In this document: positions 8,826-17,066 of the stretch, piece after piece | Numbering within the stretch: the first letter of the stretch is position 1 | Layout of the letters: each line of letters starts with the position of its first letter | Assembly (NCBI GenBank): GCA_905182155.1 | Contig: CAJJAX010000026.1 | Coordinates: 1-35,050 of the forward strand | DNA length: 35,050 bases | Source of the DNA: an uncultured Pseudomonadales bacterium | GTDB taxonomy: Bacteria; Pseudomonadota; Gammaproteobacteria; Pseudomonadales; Azotimanducaceae | Direction: 5' to 3' | Program-made: the position numbers and the translations under genes | Notes under the pieces: model-generated | Database searches by the model: none | What the model saw: the letters and a program-made list of their open reading frames with translations, nothing else | What the model was told of the DNA's origin: nothing

Positions 8826-10219
8826 CAGACACAGCGTTTAAGGGTGAGGTCAACCTCGATGCCTGGCTCGACCGACACCATGTGAAGCGGGTTCGGACCC
8901 TGGCCACCGATCTCGACGGCTATGCGCTCGGTAAATATTGCGCCCGGGAAAAGTTCACCAAAGGACTACCGATAGGCCATAACCTCGCCGATGCCGCGCT
9001 GGGGTCGGACAGCGAAAGCACACCCCACCTTGGTTTTTGGCACACCTTCAGGCGCAGCGTATTAGGCGATATTGCGTTAAGCCCAGACCTTTCAACCCTT
9101 GTTCCCGATGGCAAAGACCCCGATTTGGGCCAGGTGATTTGCGACTTTACCTTTTTAGATGGTCGACCAATCTCGCTCTGCCCTAGAACAAAGCTAAAGC
9201 AACAGGTTGAAAAGCTCGATGCGCTGGGTTTAAGCGTTAAGTGTACTTTCGAGCTTGAATTCTTCTTGTTTGATAACTCCTTTGACGATGCCGAGCGCAA
9301 GCGGTACCAAAACTTGAGTCCCGTTGGGGCGTCACCCTTGCAAACCATTTACCTGCTGAAAGATTCCTTTCGGGCCGTCTCGTTCATGAATGAAGTTCTA
9401 AAACGCCTGGAATGGTTCGGGATCCCTTGGGAGGCTTGGAACGATGAAAATGGCATGGGGCAAATTGAATTGAACCTGATGCCAGATGAACCGGTGGTCA
9501 TGGCGGATCGCGTGGTTCGCGCCAAACAAATTATTTTTGAGACCGCCGTTGAGCAAGGCTTGTCCACAACCTTTATGGCCCACCCCCAACCTGGATTTTC
9601 GAACGGCATGCACATTCATCATTCATTGCTCAGCAATGGCCGTCCGCAATTTTTTGATGAAGCCGCCCCCCGAAATCGCTCGCAGCTACTACGGCATTGG
9701 CTTGCGGGCCTGGTTGAGACCATGCCGGCCGCTGTCAGTTACCTGTGTCCCTCGGTCAACGCCTTCCGGCGCTTGCGGGAGTTCGCCGCGCCACCGGTCA
9801 CAGCAACCTGGGGCGAAGAGAATAAATCAACGGGTATTCGGCTGATTTGCGACGCGCCGAAAACGGCTAGAATCGAGCACCGAGTCGGCGCGGGTGACCT
9901 GAACCCCTACCATGCCCTTGCAGCGATCTTAGCCGGCGGCCTCTCTGGTTTAGCCGCACAACAAGAGCCGCCACCGGAATTCACCGACTTGGCCTGGGGC
10001 ATTCCCGCGAGCGTGCCAAGGCTGCCCTCCGACATCATGACGGCCGCAAAAGCCCTCATTGACTGTGAGGCGCTAAAGCAGCAACTCGTGCCTGAAGATG
10101 TTGAGTATTGGATAAAATCCAGGCGCCATGAATGGATGACCTTTCATCGCGCTGGTAATGATCCAGATAGCCCAGTCCCTAGCTTGTGGGAGTTTCAGCG
10201 CCACTTCGCCGCCACTTAA
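8822..10219 (+). CDS. Glutamine synthetase family protein (gamma-glutamyl-amine ligase type)
   Basis: A 465-residue ATP-dependent ligase of the glutamine synthetase fold, which joins the glutamate side-chain carboxyl to ammonia or an amine. Metal and substrate motifs are present: FELEFFLF at 143-150, GMGQIELNL at 211-219, NGMHIHHSL at 261-269, the STGIRL segment, and ARIEHRVGAGDLNPYHALAA near the C terminus. The N-terminal domain is shorter and more divergent than in GlnA, and no adenylylation-site tyrosine context is evident. It resembles PuuA/GlnT-type ligases for polyamines or other amines rather than housekeeping GlnA (inference). The coupled gene upstream is of unknown function. A gamma-glutamyltransferase gene about 11 kb away could act on gamma-glutamyl products, but no operon links them. 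Confidence 0.88.
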   Translation: MTDTAFKGEVNLDAWLDRHHVKRVRTLATDLDGYALGKYCAREKFTKGLPIGHNLADAALGSDSESTPHLGFWHTFRRSVLGDIALSPDLSTLVPDGKDPDLGQVICDFTFLDGRPISLCPRTKLKQQVEKLDALGLSVKCTFELEFFLFDNSFDDAERKRYQNLSPVGASPLQTIYLLKDSFRAVSFMNEVLKRLEWFGIPWEAWNDENGMGQIELNLMPDEPVVMADRVVRAKQIIFETAVEQGLSTTFMAHPQPGFSNGMHIHHSLLSNGRPQFFDEAAPRNRSQLLRHWLAGLVETMPAAVSYLCPSVNAFRRLREFAAPPVTATWGEENKSTGIRLICDAPKTARIEHRVGAGDLNPYHALAAILAGGLSGLAAQQEPPPEFTDLAWGIPASVPRLPSDIMTAAKALIDCEALKQQLVPEDVEYWIKSRRHEWMTFHRAGNDPDSPVPSLWEFQRHFAAT

Positions 10220-10230
10220 GCCCGAACTGA

Positions 10231-11997
10231 TCAGGCGGCGCGGAATTGCTCAACATCAACTTCGTCGATTTGGTCCTCGAGTAGGAACTTCTCGGCGTAA
10301 TCTTGGTAAACACCGCTATCTAAAAAGAGGTCATATAGACTTCTATCCAAATGATTGTCTTTAACCATAAACGACATAATGCGCAGACTTTGCGACAGCG
10401 TCTTTCGATCCTTGTAGGGTCGGTCGGCCGCGGTCAGGGCCTCGAACACATCTGCGATGGCCATCACTCTCGCTTGCACCGACATTTGGTCCCCCGTGAG
10501 CTTTCTGGGGTACCCCGTGCCATCGATTTTTTCATGGTGCCCACAAGCTATTTCCGGCACTCGCCGGAGCGCTTTTGGCAGGGGTAGGTTCTCTAACATC
10601 ACGGCCGTTTGAACAATATGGTCATTAATTATGAATCGTTCTTCGTTGGTCAGCGTGCCACGCGAAATGCTTAAGTTGTAAACCTCGCCTTTGTTGAACT
10701 TGTACTCCGGGACATCCACTTTAAAGCCATAGGGATTATCGGGGTCTGCGCTAAACGGTTGCACCTCGTACGGAATGAGATGGTCTTCACGGTCCATCAA
10801 GAGCGGCTCGACCACGGGTAATTCCGGGGGTGGGGTTCGCTCGAAGCGTTTCCGCTCCTCGATCGAGATGCCGACCCGGTTGTTCAAGGTCCGCGTCCAG
10901 CTTTGTTCCGCGATGGCCTTCACCCGCGCCTTAGCATCCTCATCTAAGAATTCGCCCCCGACGTTGGTGTCTGCAATAAAGTAATAGTCCGCATCAATTT
11001 CAGCGAGCCTTTCCGTCAGCGCCGCTTGTAAGGCTGCCGCATCGCCACCCGCCACAATCGCTTTTAAACAGTCGATTTCGGCATCCCGCTTTAAAACCTC
11101 AAACCGCACTCGAACCTCATGGATTCGATCGGTAATCGTTTCAAGCTTGGTGGATTTATCAACGACATACTCAGGCGTCACAACTTTGCCGCAATCGTGC
11201 ATCCAGGATGCCACATACAGCTCGTAACGATCCTCTTCGGATAGATTAAAATCTTTGAAGGTGCCGGTTGTTTCGGCGTTCGCCGCCTCGGTCAGCATTT
11301 GCGCGAGCTCCGGCACGCGCTGGCAATGACCGCCGGTATAGGGCGACTTGGCATCCAGCGCGTTGGCCAATAACTGGATAAACGCTTGCTGCAACTCGGT
11401 CATTTCTTTCATTAACGTGGCGTTATCTAAGGCAACCGCGGCTTGGGACGCCAGGGCTTCGATAATCGGCTGGATCCCGCCGTCAAACGGCCCAACCACT
11501 TTGGTCTCTGGATCGGTTCGATTCAGCAGCTGCAGAACCCCAATGACTTCATCCGCGTTGTTTTTCATGGGGACCGTGAGAAAGGACGTTGAGCGAAAAT
11601 TTTTGAACCCAAAGGCCTCATCAAACTTCTTGGTACCGGTGAAATCAAAATCATCTGAAAGGTAAACATCTGGAATGTTCACCGTTTTGCCCTCGTTGGC
11701 CGCATAGGTCACGATATTGTGCGTATTGGGCTCGCCTTCAGCATTTTTAAGCGCCATCGGTGGCAGCGTGACCGGACCGCCGGTACTGCCGCCTTGCGCA
11801 ATTTCCAAAGAATTGGTTCGGACAATCTCGAACTTCAAAAAGTCTTCATCGCGCAGGTACAACGTGCCGCCATCGGCTTGGGAGATATCCATGGCTTCAA
11901 GCAGAATTTTCTCCATCAGGACATTGATGTCTTTTTCTGCCGAGAGCGCGATACCGATTTCGATTAATCGGTTCGCTGAAGTTGAATCTGTGGTCAT
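10231..11997 (-). CDS. GAF and HD-GYP domain protein, probable cyclic-di-GMP phosphodiesterase
   Basis: The 588-residue cytoplasmic protein has an N-terminal GAF sensor (about 10-190; TSFLTVPMKNNADEVIGVLQ) and a C-terminal HD-GYP domain. The HD motif is at 267-268 (SWMHDCGKV), an upstream conserved His lies in GGHCQRV at 222-228, and the GYP block HHEKIDGTGYP is at 487-497. HD-GYP proteins hydrolyse cyclic-di-GMP. Here about 160 residues (about 281-440), rich in charged residues, separate the HD and GYP blocks, which is far more than the usual spacing. No transmembrane segment or receiver domain is present. It converges on the ligase gene with 11 bases between stops. The MBL-fold gene is divergent from it. 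Confidence 0.92.
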   Translation of the reverse strand: MTTDSTSANRLIEIGIALSAEKDINVLMEKILLEAMDISQADGGTLYLRDEDFLKFEIVRTNSLEIAQGGSTGGPVTLPPMALKNAEGEPNTHNIVTYAANEGKTVNIPDVYLSDDFDFTGTKKFDEAFGFKNFRSTSFLTVPMKNNADEVIGVLQLLNRTDPETKVVGPFDGGIQPIIEALASQAAVALDNATLMKEMTELQQAFIQLLANALDAKSPYTGGHCQRVPELAQMLTEAANAETTGTFKDFNLSEEDRYELYVASWMHDCGKVVTPEYVVDKSTKLETITDRIHEVRVRFEVLKRDAEIDCLKAIVAGGDAAALQAALTERLAEIDADYYFIADTNVGGEFLDEDAKARVKAIAEQSWTRTLNNRVGISIEERKRFERTPPPELPVVEPLLMDREDHLIPYEVQPFSADPDNPYGFKVDVPEYKFNKGEVYNLSISRGTLTNEERFIINDHIVQTAVMLENLPLPKALRRVPEIACGHHEKIDGTGYPRKLTGDQMSVQARVMAIADVFEALTAADRPYKDRKTLSQSLRIMSFMVKDNHLDRSLYDLFLDSGVYQDYAEKFLLEDQIDEVDVEQFRAA

Positions 11998-12092
11998 AGT
12001 TTCCCCGTTAACCCATTAGTGCGTAGGCCCAATAATGGACAATTCACTGAAAAATGCAAAAGTTATCGCATCCGATACCACGATATTGTTTC

Positions 12093-12101
12093 TGGTATAA
12101 T
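12093..12101 (+). promoter_or_regulatory. Extended -10 promoter for the MBL-fold hydrolase
   Basis: TGGTATAAT is a perfect extended -10 element. Transcription would begin near 12108, which leaves the GGAG at 12114-12117 as the ribosome site and favours ATG 12124 over ATG 12112. No strong -35 is seen, as is usual for extended -10 promoters. Confidence 0.55.
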
Positions 12102-12123
12102 TTTGCCTCAGATGGAGACCCCT

Positions 12124-13032
12124 ATGGCTGTAACAATTCCTTACGTTTATGAATACGAATTCGAGTACGCAACGCTTGAAACCGTGTCACCGCTTGTTCG
12201 CCGCATGACCGCGCGCAACCCCTCTGGATTTACCTTTAACGGCACAGGCACCTATGTCATCGGTCATGGCAAGGTTGCCGTCATCGACCCTGGGCCCATG
12301 GTTGAAGAGCACATCGCAGCGCTCACTGAGGCGCTCGCAGGCGAGACGATCACCCATATTTTGATTACCCATACCCATATGGATCATTCCCCCGCGGCGG
12401 CACCGCTTAAGCAGATATGGCAGGCGCCAACTTATGGTTATGGCCCGCATGGCGCGGGTAAAATCGCGTCCGGCACCCCCATTGAAGAAGGCGGTGATAT
12501 GGACTTTGTGCCGGATCATGCCATCCTAGATGGTGACCTGATTGAAGGCGATGGCTGGACGGTTGAATGTGTTTACACCCCTGGGCACACCTCCAACCAT
12601 ATTTGCTTTGCACTCAAAGAAGAAAAAGCCCTCTTTACGGGCGATCATGTTATGGGCTGGTCAACCAGCGTCATTGGGCCACCCGATGGCGATATGACGG
12701 CTTACATGGAAAGCCTCGAGAAGTTACAACTGCGGGATGACGCCGTTTACTGGCCAACCCACGGCACCGCCATTCGGGCGCCTCAGCCCTTTGTTCAAGC
12801 TTTTATCGATCATCGACTGGCGCGCGAGCAGCAGATTCTGGCCTGCTTACACGACGGCTTAACCCAGATTCCAGCCATGGTGCCAGTGATGTACACCACC
12901 ACCGACCCAAGAATGTTTCCGGCAGCGGAGCGCTCGGTTTTAAGCGCCATGATTCGGCTGATTGATCTGGGCAAGGTGACGTGCACGATGCCGGCGAGCA
13001 CCGCTTCTGATTTCTTATTGGCCGCTGAATAA
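12124..13032 (+). CDS. Metallo-beta-lactamase fold hydrolase (LACTB2/glyoxalase II-like)
   Basis: A 302-residue MBL-fold protein. The two-metal site is complete: THTHMDHS (HxHxDH) near residues 80-87, the PGHTSNH histidine, the LFTGDHVMGW aspartate, and a late THG histidine (YWPTHGTAI). A C-terminal helical part with conserved PRMFPAAERSVLSAM resembles the winged-helix tail of the LACTB2 group, whose members cleave thioesters or RNA. The exact substrate cannot be read from the sequence. The start is ATG 12124, set by GGAG at 12114-12117 and by the promoter just upstream. It is transcribed alone, divergently from the HD-GYP gene. Confidence 0.88.
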   Translation: MAVTIPYVYEYEFEYATLETVSPLVRRMTARNPSGFTFNGTGTYVIGHGKVAVIDPGPMVEEHIAALTEALAGETITHILITHTHMDHSPAAAPLKQIWQAPTYGYGPHGAGKIASGTPIEEGGDMDFVPDHAILDGDLIEGDGWTVECVYTPGHTSNHICFALKEEKALFTGDHVMGWSTSVIGPPDGDMTAYMESLEKLQLRDDAVYWPTHGTAIRAPQPFVQAFIDHRLAREQQILACLHDGLTQIPAMVPVMYTTTDPRMFPAAERSVLSAMIRLIDLGKVTCTMPASTASDFLLAAE

Positions 13033-13495
13033 ACCGGTGGCCTGATTGCGGTAACGGTTAATTAGGGCGTTAACCCGGGTTATTTTACAGCGCGCGGTTG
13101 CGCTTGATGCCATGAAGCATGTGATCCGGCTCATAACCGCACCCAGGGCCGATCAGATTTTCGCGCTGATGCGCGAATCAGACGCGCAGGGCCTGCTGAG
13201 AACCTGCCCAAAAACGCCAGAACTGTGAAAACCAAAGCTTCAAAAAGAAAGGCTTTTAAACGGACAGCCTGTCGGCAACAAAGCGTTAAACAAGAGAAAA
13301 TCCAACCCGCGTTTTTTGAAAAACAAAGCCGCTGAAAAAGAAAAATTCTAGCCCCATCGCAGGGCATTACCTTAAAAAAAGGCCCTGCAGCGGCAACCAT
13401 CCCCCATGCCAACGCGGACATTTGAATACGTCGGCGCAGCACCGTTCGCAATCCTTTCTTGTCGCTACGCCTTGCACTGACGGTTGATTGAAACC
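13033..13495. other. Gene-free interval between convergent genes
   Basis: No convincing gene lies here. A minus-strand open frame crossing it has low-complexity Phe/Leu/Ala/Arg content, no ribosome site, and overlaps the end of the dehydrogenase gene. The stretch at 13200-13380 is unusually A-rich. It holds one inverted repeat (13359-13388) and a 9-mer, GCTTTTAAA at 13250-13258, also found in the repeat block at 16037-16045. Confidence 0.6.
13359..13388. repeat. Inverted repeat, 7-base perfect arms
   Basis: GCAGGGC at 13359-13365 is mirrored by GCCCTGC at 13382-13388, with a 16-base A-rich loop. No T-tract follows on either strand in a terminator position, so its role is unclear. It sits between the convergent MBL-fold and dehydrogenase genes. 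Confidence 0.5.
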
Positions 13496-14530
13496 CTAGC
13501 CCAGCGCTGTGACCTGCTGCCACAGGTCCCCGGCCTCATCCGCTAGCATGGCCCGTCCTAGACGCTCTTGCCAGTAGGCCTCATGGCCAAAGGCGTCGCG
13601 CCAGGCCCACAGTCTTCGAGTGAGATGATTCAGTCGGTGATCTCGGGTATACCCGATCGCGCCATGGACCTGATGCGCGATCTCAGCGCAGATACCCGCA
13701 GCCTCACCAATGCGCGCTTTGGCAATGGCCACATCAATGCTGGCAACTTCACCTTGCACCATCAGCGTTTCGGCGGCGCGGGTGCTTGCCGCCACGTGGG
13801 TTGCAAAGATCGCCAACTGTTGTTGGATGGCCTGAAATTTTGCAATGGCCTTACCAAACTGTTTACGCTCGAGTGCGTAGCCAACGGTTGCCGCCAGCGC
13901 TTCTTCCAGGGCGCCCGCCATCATCACAGACCGCATCGCAGCACCCCAAACCAAGACCGCATCCAGCCCAGCCTCGTCGATGGCGAAACACGCCTCGGGC
14001 TGAACCTGGACCAACACGTCAAGATCATCACGGGCTTCACCGGCGAGATCCTTACCTTCTGTTAACCCAACCGATTCCGCAGCAATCTGACAAATCACCC
14101 AGGCGTCGCCCCGCTTTGCCGCAACCAACAGGGTTTTGCAGTGCCGAGCAAATTTGACGCCGTGCACTGCGCCCTTTAATTGACCCTCGTCATCAAGCGT
14201 CACCGCGCCTTGCCCGAAAGCCATAGGGCCTTCGGGCAACTTCTGGCCAAGCAAGGATAAAACTTGTCCGGCCAGCAACGTTTCTGCCAGCGGCAGGGGC
14301 GCGGCTTTCCGGCCGGCCTCTCGCAGCACAACCAAGGCATCCCCAAACGTGCCGCCAGCGCCGCCCAACGCTTCCTCTATCCCAAGCGTGGTCAGGCCAT
14401 TATCAGCCAGCAGCGTCCAAAGCGCTGCGGGGTAGTCGCCCTGCTCTGCCCGGTCAACGACCTCTGGACCACAATGGTCGTCTAACATGCGGCGCGCCAT
14501 CTCGCCAATCAGCTGTTGTTCTTCATTCAT
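13496..14530 (-). CDS. Acyl-CoA dehydrogenase family protein, probable non-catalytic partner subunit
   Basis: A 344-residue acyl-CoA dehydrogenase homologue. The C-terminal helical domain is typical (ALERKQFGKAIAKFQAIQQQLA, EIAHQVHGAIGYTRDHRLNH, RRLWAWRDAFG). The middle domain is short and lacks the flavin-contacting YSIGMSEP-like segment of its neighbour. No glutamate is seen at the helix-G position (WGAAMRSVMMAG) or the MCAD-type position, so it probably has no catalytic base. It lies four bases after the other dehydrogenase gene. The pairing of a full and a degenerate subunit resembles the ChsE1-ChsE2 heterotetramer (FadE28-FadE29) of steroid side-chain oxidation (inference). The substrate is unknown. 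Confidence 0.85.
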   Translation of the reverse strand: MNEEQQLIGEMARRMLDDHCGPEVVDRAEQGDYPAALWTLLADNGLTTLGIEEALGGAGGTFGDALVVLREAGRKAAPLPLAETLLAGQVLSLLGQKLPEGPMAFGQGAVTLDDEGQLKGAVHGVKFARHCKTLLVAAKRGDAWVICQIAAESVGLTEGKDLAGEARDDLDVLVQVQPEACFAIDEAGLDAVLVWGAAMRSVMMAGALEEALAATVGYALERKQFGKAIAKFQAIQQQLAIFATHVAASTRAAETLMVQGEVASIDVAIAKARIGEAAGICAEIAHQVHGAIGYTRDHRLNHLTRRLWAWRDAFGHEAYWQERLGRAMLADEAGDLWQQVTALG

Positions 14531-14534
14531 CGTG

Positions 14535-15665
14535 CTACCTCAAGCCCAAACCACGGGCAATCATTCCTCGTAAAATTTCTCGGGTACCGCCACGCAAGGT
14601 GAACGACGGCGCGTGCAATACACACTCCTCGAGCGCTTGTGCCAAGCCCTTGGGAACCTGTCCAGGCAAGTACAACCGAACAACCTCGGGCACTAAACGC
14701 TCGTAGCTGTTGCCCAGATCTTTGATGAGCGCGGCTTCGGTATCCGGCATCAGGCCCGCTTCCAACAAACTCGCAATTGAGATCGACATGCGGCGTAGCA
14801 CCACCAAGTGCGCCACGAGCTGGCCGTACAGCCGCGCTTGTGATTCTGTCGCGCCGTTTTGCAAACTTTTCCCGAACTCGGCGAGCACTCGAAACGCGCT
14901 CAAAAACCGCTCTGGCCCACTGCGCTCATAGGCCAGTTCACTCATGACCTGGGCCCAGCCATTGCCGGGCGCCCCAACCACCTGATCATCAGCAATAAAC
15001 ACATCGTCGAAAAAGATTTGGTTAAAGTCTTGTTCGCCGGCCAGATTGTCGATGCCGCGTACGGTGACCCCATCGGCGTCAATCGGCACAATAAATTGAC
15101 TCATGCCTTCGTGGCGATTTTCCGTGGCGGGCGCGGTTCGCACCAACGTCACCATAAAGTGATTCAAATGGGCATTGCTGGTCCAGATCTTACTGCCGTT
15201 CAGACACCAGCCACCGGGTACTTGCACGGCACTGGTGCGAATAGAAGCAAGATCTGATCCGGTATCGGGTTCCGACATACCGATTGAATAAAAGCTTTCA
15301 CCGGCGATGATCCCGGGTAGGAATTGTTGTTTTTGGGCCTCGGTTCCAAATTTTAAGAGCAGCGGCCCGCTTTGACGGTCCGCAATCCAGTGGCAACCCA
15401 CAGGGGCCCCCGCTGCAAGCAGTTCCTCGGTGACAACATAGCGCTCAAGAAACGAGCGACCGCCCCCCCCGTAGGCCTTTGGCCAGGTCATGCCAATCCA
15501 ACCTTTGGCGGCAAAGCGCCTCGAAAATTCCGGCGACGCCCCAGCATTAAAATCCGAGTTGGGCTGCCAATCCGTTTCGGCATTCAGAAATTCCCGAACC
15601 TCCGCTCGCAATGACTCAAGTTCGGCGGGCAGCTGAGCTGGCGCAAAATTCATTCCCTGAAACAT
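14535..15665 (-). CDS. Acyl-CoA dehydrogenase, catalytic subunit of a probable heteromer
   Basis: A 376-residue FAD enzyme that desaturates an acyl-CoA at alpha-beta. The flavin signature is YSIGMSEPDTGSDLASIRT at 126-144, and GSKIWTSNAH follows at 157-166. The MCAD-type base is absent: the C-terminal motif reads RGGTREILRGMIARGLG with Gly where Glu is expected. Glu247 in ELAYERSGPERF lies on helix G, at the position used by LCAD and isovaleryl-CoA dehydrogenase, and is the likely base. It is the first gene of a two-gene operon with the shorter homologue. The Met-Phe-Gln-Gly-Met start could instead be at residue 5. A 591-base gene-free stretch lies upstream. Confidence 0.9.
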   Translation of the reverse strand: MFQGMNFAPAQLPAELESLRAEVREFLNAETDWQPNSDFNAGASPEFSRRFAAKGWIGMTWPKAYGGGGRSFLERYVVTEELLAAGAPVGCHWIADRQSGPLLLKFGTEAQKQQFLPGIIAGESFYSIGMSEPDTGSDLASIRTSAVQVPGGWCLNGSKIWTSNAHLNHFMVTLVRTAPATENRHEGMSQFIVPIDADGVTVRGIDNLAGEQDFNQIFFDDVFIADDQVVGAPGNGWAQVMSELAYERSGPERFLSAFRVLAEFGKSLQNGATESQARLYGQLVAHLVVLRRMSISIASLLEAGLMPDTEAALIKDLGNSYERLVPEVVRLYLPGQVPKGLAQALEECVLHAPSFTLRGGTREILRGMIARGLGLR

Positions 15666-15710
15666 AGTTTACCCTCAATAATTACGTTCTAGCGCAGCGG
15701 ATGCTGACAG

Positions 15711-15749
15711 TGCTGTCTTGCGGTGCTGTCTTGCAGTGCTTTCCTGCGG
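15711..15749. repeat. Tandem repeat, 13 bases x 3
   Basis: Three adjacent 13-base units: GTGCTGTCTTGCG, GTGCTGTCTTGCA and GTGCTTTCCTGCG. The first two differ at one position; the third has two more changes. The core resembles the 15-base array at 15991-16050 (GTGCCTGTCTTTGC spans its first two units). Confidence 0.8.
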
Positions 15750-15990
15750 CATTTTCTTTTTAACGCTTGGGTCGAGACCACAAACCTTAAGTTGTGATTT
15801 GTGAGCTCGCAACAGCCTTACGTTTTATTCTTGTGTCATGGTACGACAATGCGGTCAAAACGGGTGTTTGATCCCCAGCCCTAGCGCCGAGGCGAGCTGG
15901 CCACTCAATGCCGCCAAGACCCAATTCAATGGCTCAGCCTCGGCAGACCCAACCCGCGAGGGCCTGAGTTTATGGCGCAGGTTCGGCCTG

Positions 15991-16050
15991 TGTCTTTCAA
16001 GTGCCTGTCTTTGCAGCGCATGTTTTTCAAGAACACGCTTTTAAAGCGCA
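15991..16050. repeat. Degenerate tandem repeat, 15 bases x 4
   Basis: Four units in exact 15-base register: TGTCTTTCAAGTGCC, TGTCTTTGCAGCGCA, TGTTTTTCAAGAACA and CGCTTTTAAAGCGCA. A fifth, much weaker unit may follow at 16051-16065. The conserved centre is a T-rich run followed by A/G. It lies between divergent genes, with no coding signal. Confidence 0.7.
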
Positions 16051-16062
16051 GGCCTTAAACCG

Positions 16063-16079
16063 ACGGGCCACTAGCCCGT
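16063..16079. repeat. Short hairpin
   Basis: ACGGGC and GCCCGT are perfect 6-base arms around the loop CACTA. No T-tract follows on the plus strand, so this is not a standard terminator. It lies just after the 15-base repeat array. Confidence 0.5.
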
Positions 16080-16095
16080 AAAGCCAAGCCCTATC

Positions 16096-16121
16096 GCCAA
16101 TCCGGACAGCCAATTCGGATA
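16096..16121. repeat. Tandem repeat, 13 bases x 2
   Basis: GCCAATCCGGACA is followed directly by GCCAATTCGGATA, with two C/T differences. It is one of four short tandem duplications in this interval. Confidence 0.65.
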
Positions 16122-16136
16122 ACGCTTAGCCACAGA

Positions 16137-16158
16137 CGCGCTGTGACCGCGCTGTGAA
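16137..16158. repeat. Tandem repeat, 11 bases x 2
   Basis: CGCGCTGTGAC is followed directly by CGCGCTGTGAA, with one difference in the last base. It lies at the edge of the A/T-rich segment before the glutathione transferase gene. Confidence 0.65.
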
Positions 16159-16256
16159 GAAATCCAAAAATATTTTCATTAAGCAATACAAGCTACTGAT
16201 TAATAGCACCTTAATTTTAAAAATATTAACCGGCCCGAAACTTTTGCAATCGCTCG

Positions 16257-16868
16257 TTACGCCGAAAAACTCGGTCGGTCCTTCACCCGGTCATGCCAGG
16301 CCACGATATTTGCATTATTTTGATCAATGGGTTGACCCACCTGCGCGCCAAATTCGAGAAACACACCCAGCATAATGTCTGCCAAGCTAAAGCGTTCCCC
16401 ACAGACGTAGCTTTGATCCCCTATCAGGCCATCCAACCATTGAATCTTGTCTTGGGCGAGTGCCTTCAAATCATCCGCCGCATGCGGAATAATTCGCATC
16501 CGATCTTTAAACATCGGCGCGCCTTCGGAGGATCGAAAGCCATTGGCTAACGGTTCAACGATACCAAGATCGATTCTGCGGACCCACATTCTGGTTTCTA
16601 CTCGCTCTTGCATGGTATCGCCGATGAGGCTGCTGCCCCCAGCGTGCTCGGCCAGATACTCACAAATTGCCGTAATCTCTGAAACGATTGTGCCATCATC
16701 CAACATCAACGCCGGCAGTTGCGCGCCCGGGTTCAGCGCCTGGTACGCCGGCTGACGATTTTCGCCGGCCATAATATCAACCGTATCCTGATCCATCGTG
16801 AGACCGAGCTCCGCCATAAAAACGCGAACCACCCGGGGATTGGGTCCTACTGAGTTGAAAAATTTCAT
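16257..16868 (-). CDS. Glutathione S-transferase family protein
   Basis: A 203-residue cytosolic protein with the two-domain GST layout. The N-terminal thioredoxin-like half has the start MKFFNSVGPNPRVVRVFMAE, the cis-proline region GAQLPALML and the glutathione-contacting VSEITAICEYLAE. The C-terminal helical half carries the conserved ERFSLADIMLGVFLEF capping-box region. The catalytic residue is probably the Ser at position 6 (inference). ATG 16868 is clear. A TATAAC at 16896-16901 on the minus strand is a possible -10 box. It is monocistronic and divergent from the ABC exporter. Confidence 0.9.
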   Translation of the reverse strand: MKFFNSVGPNPRVVRVFMAELGLTMDQDTVDIMAGENRQPAYQALNPGAQLPALMLDDGTIVSEITAICEYLAEHAGGSSLIGDTMQERVETRMWVRRIDLGIVEPLANGFRSSEGAPMFKDRMRIIPHAADDLKALAQDKIQWLDGLIGDQSYVCGERFSLADIMLGVFLEFGAQVGQPIDQNNANIVAWHDRVKDRPSFSA

Positions 16869-17066
16869 AACACGTCCTTAAAAATCCGAACTCTTGTTAT
16901 ACAGAAGTGTCGACCTGAACTCCAGCCTTCGCCCACTGGCCTTCTCATTTGGTTGGTCCATCGGCATAATGCAAAAACAATTAAAAACGGGCGGTTCGCT
17001 AAGGACCCAAGGTCCCCCGGCAGCTCGCCGCGTTCAGGCAACCGCCTTAAGGAAAGTCCAAACATC

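Larger units (their letters stand above)
15666..16256. other. Gene-free interval rich in short tandem repeats
   Basis: No gene is supported in these 591 bases between the dehydrogenase pair and the glutathione transferase. A 68-codon open frame from 15838 has low-complexity content and no homology I can recognise. The stretch instead holds four separate short tandem arrays and one hairpin, listed separately. The final 100 bases are A/T-rich. Confidence 0.7.

Noticed and set aside
13131-13523. 130-codon minus-strand open frame
   Set aside because: It overlaps the end of the dehydrogenase gene in another frame, has no ribosome site, and is low-complexity Phe/Leu/Arg sequence from an A-rich gap.
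15838-16044. 68-codon plus-strand open frame
   Set aside because: Its C-terminal part is a translation of the 15-base tandem repeats, with no ribosome site or recognisable family.
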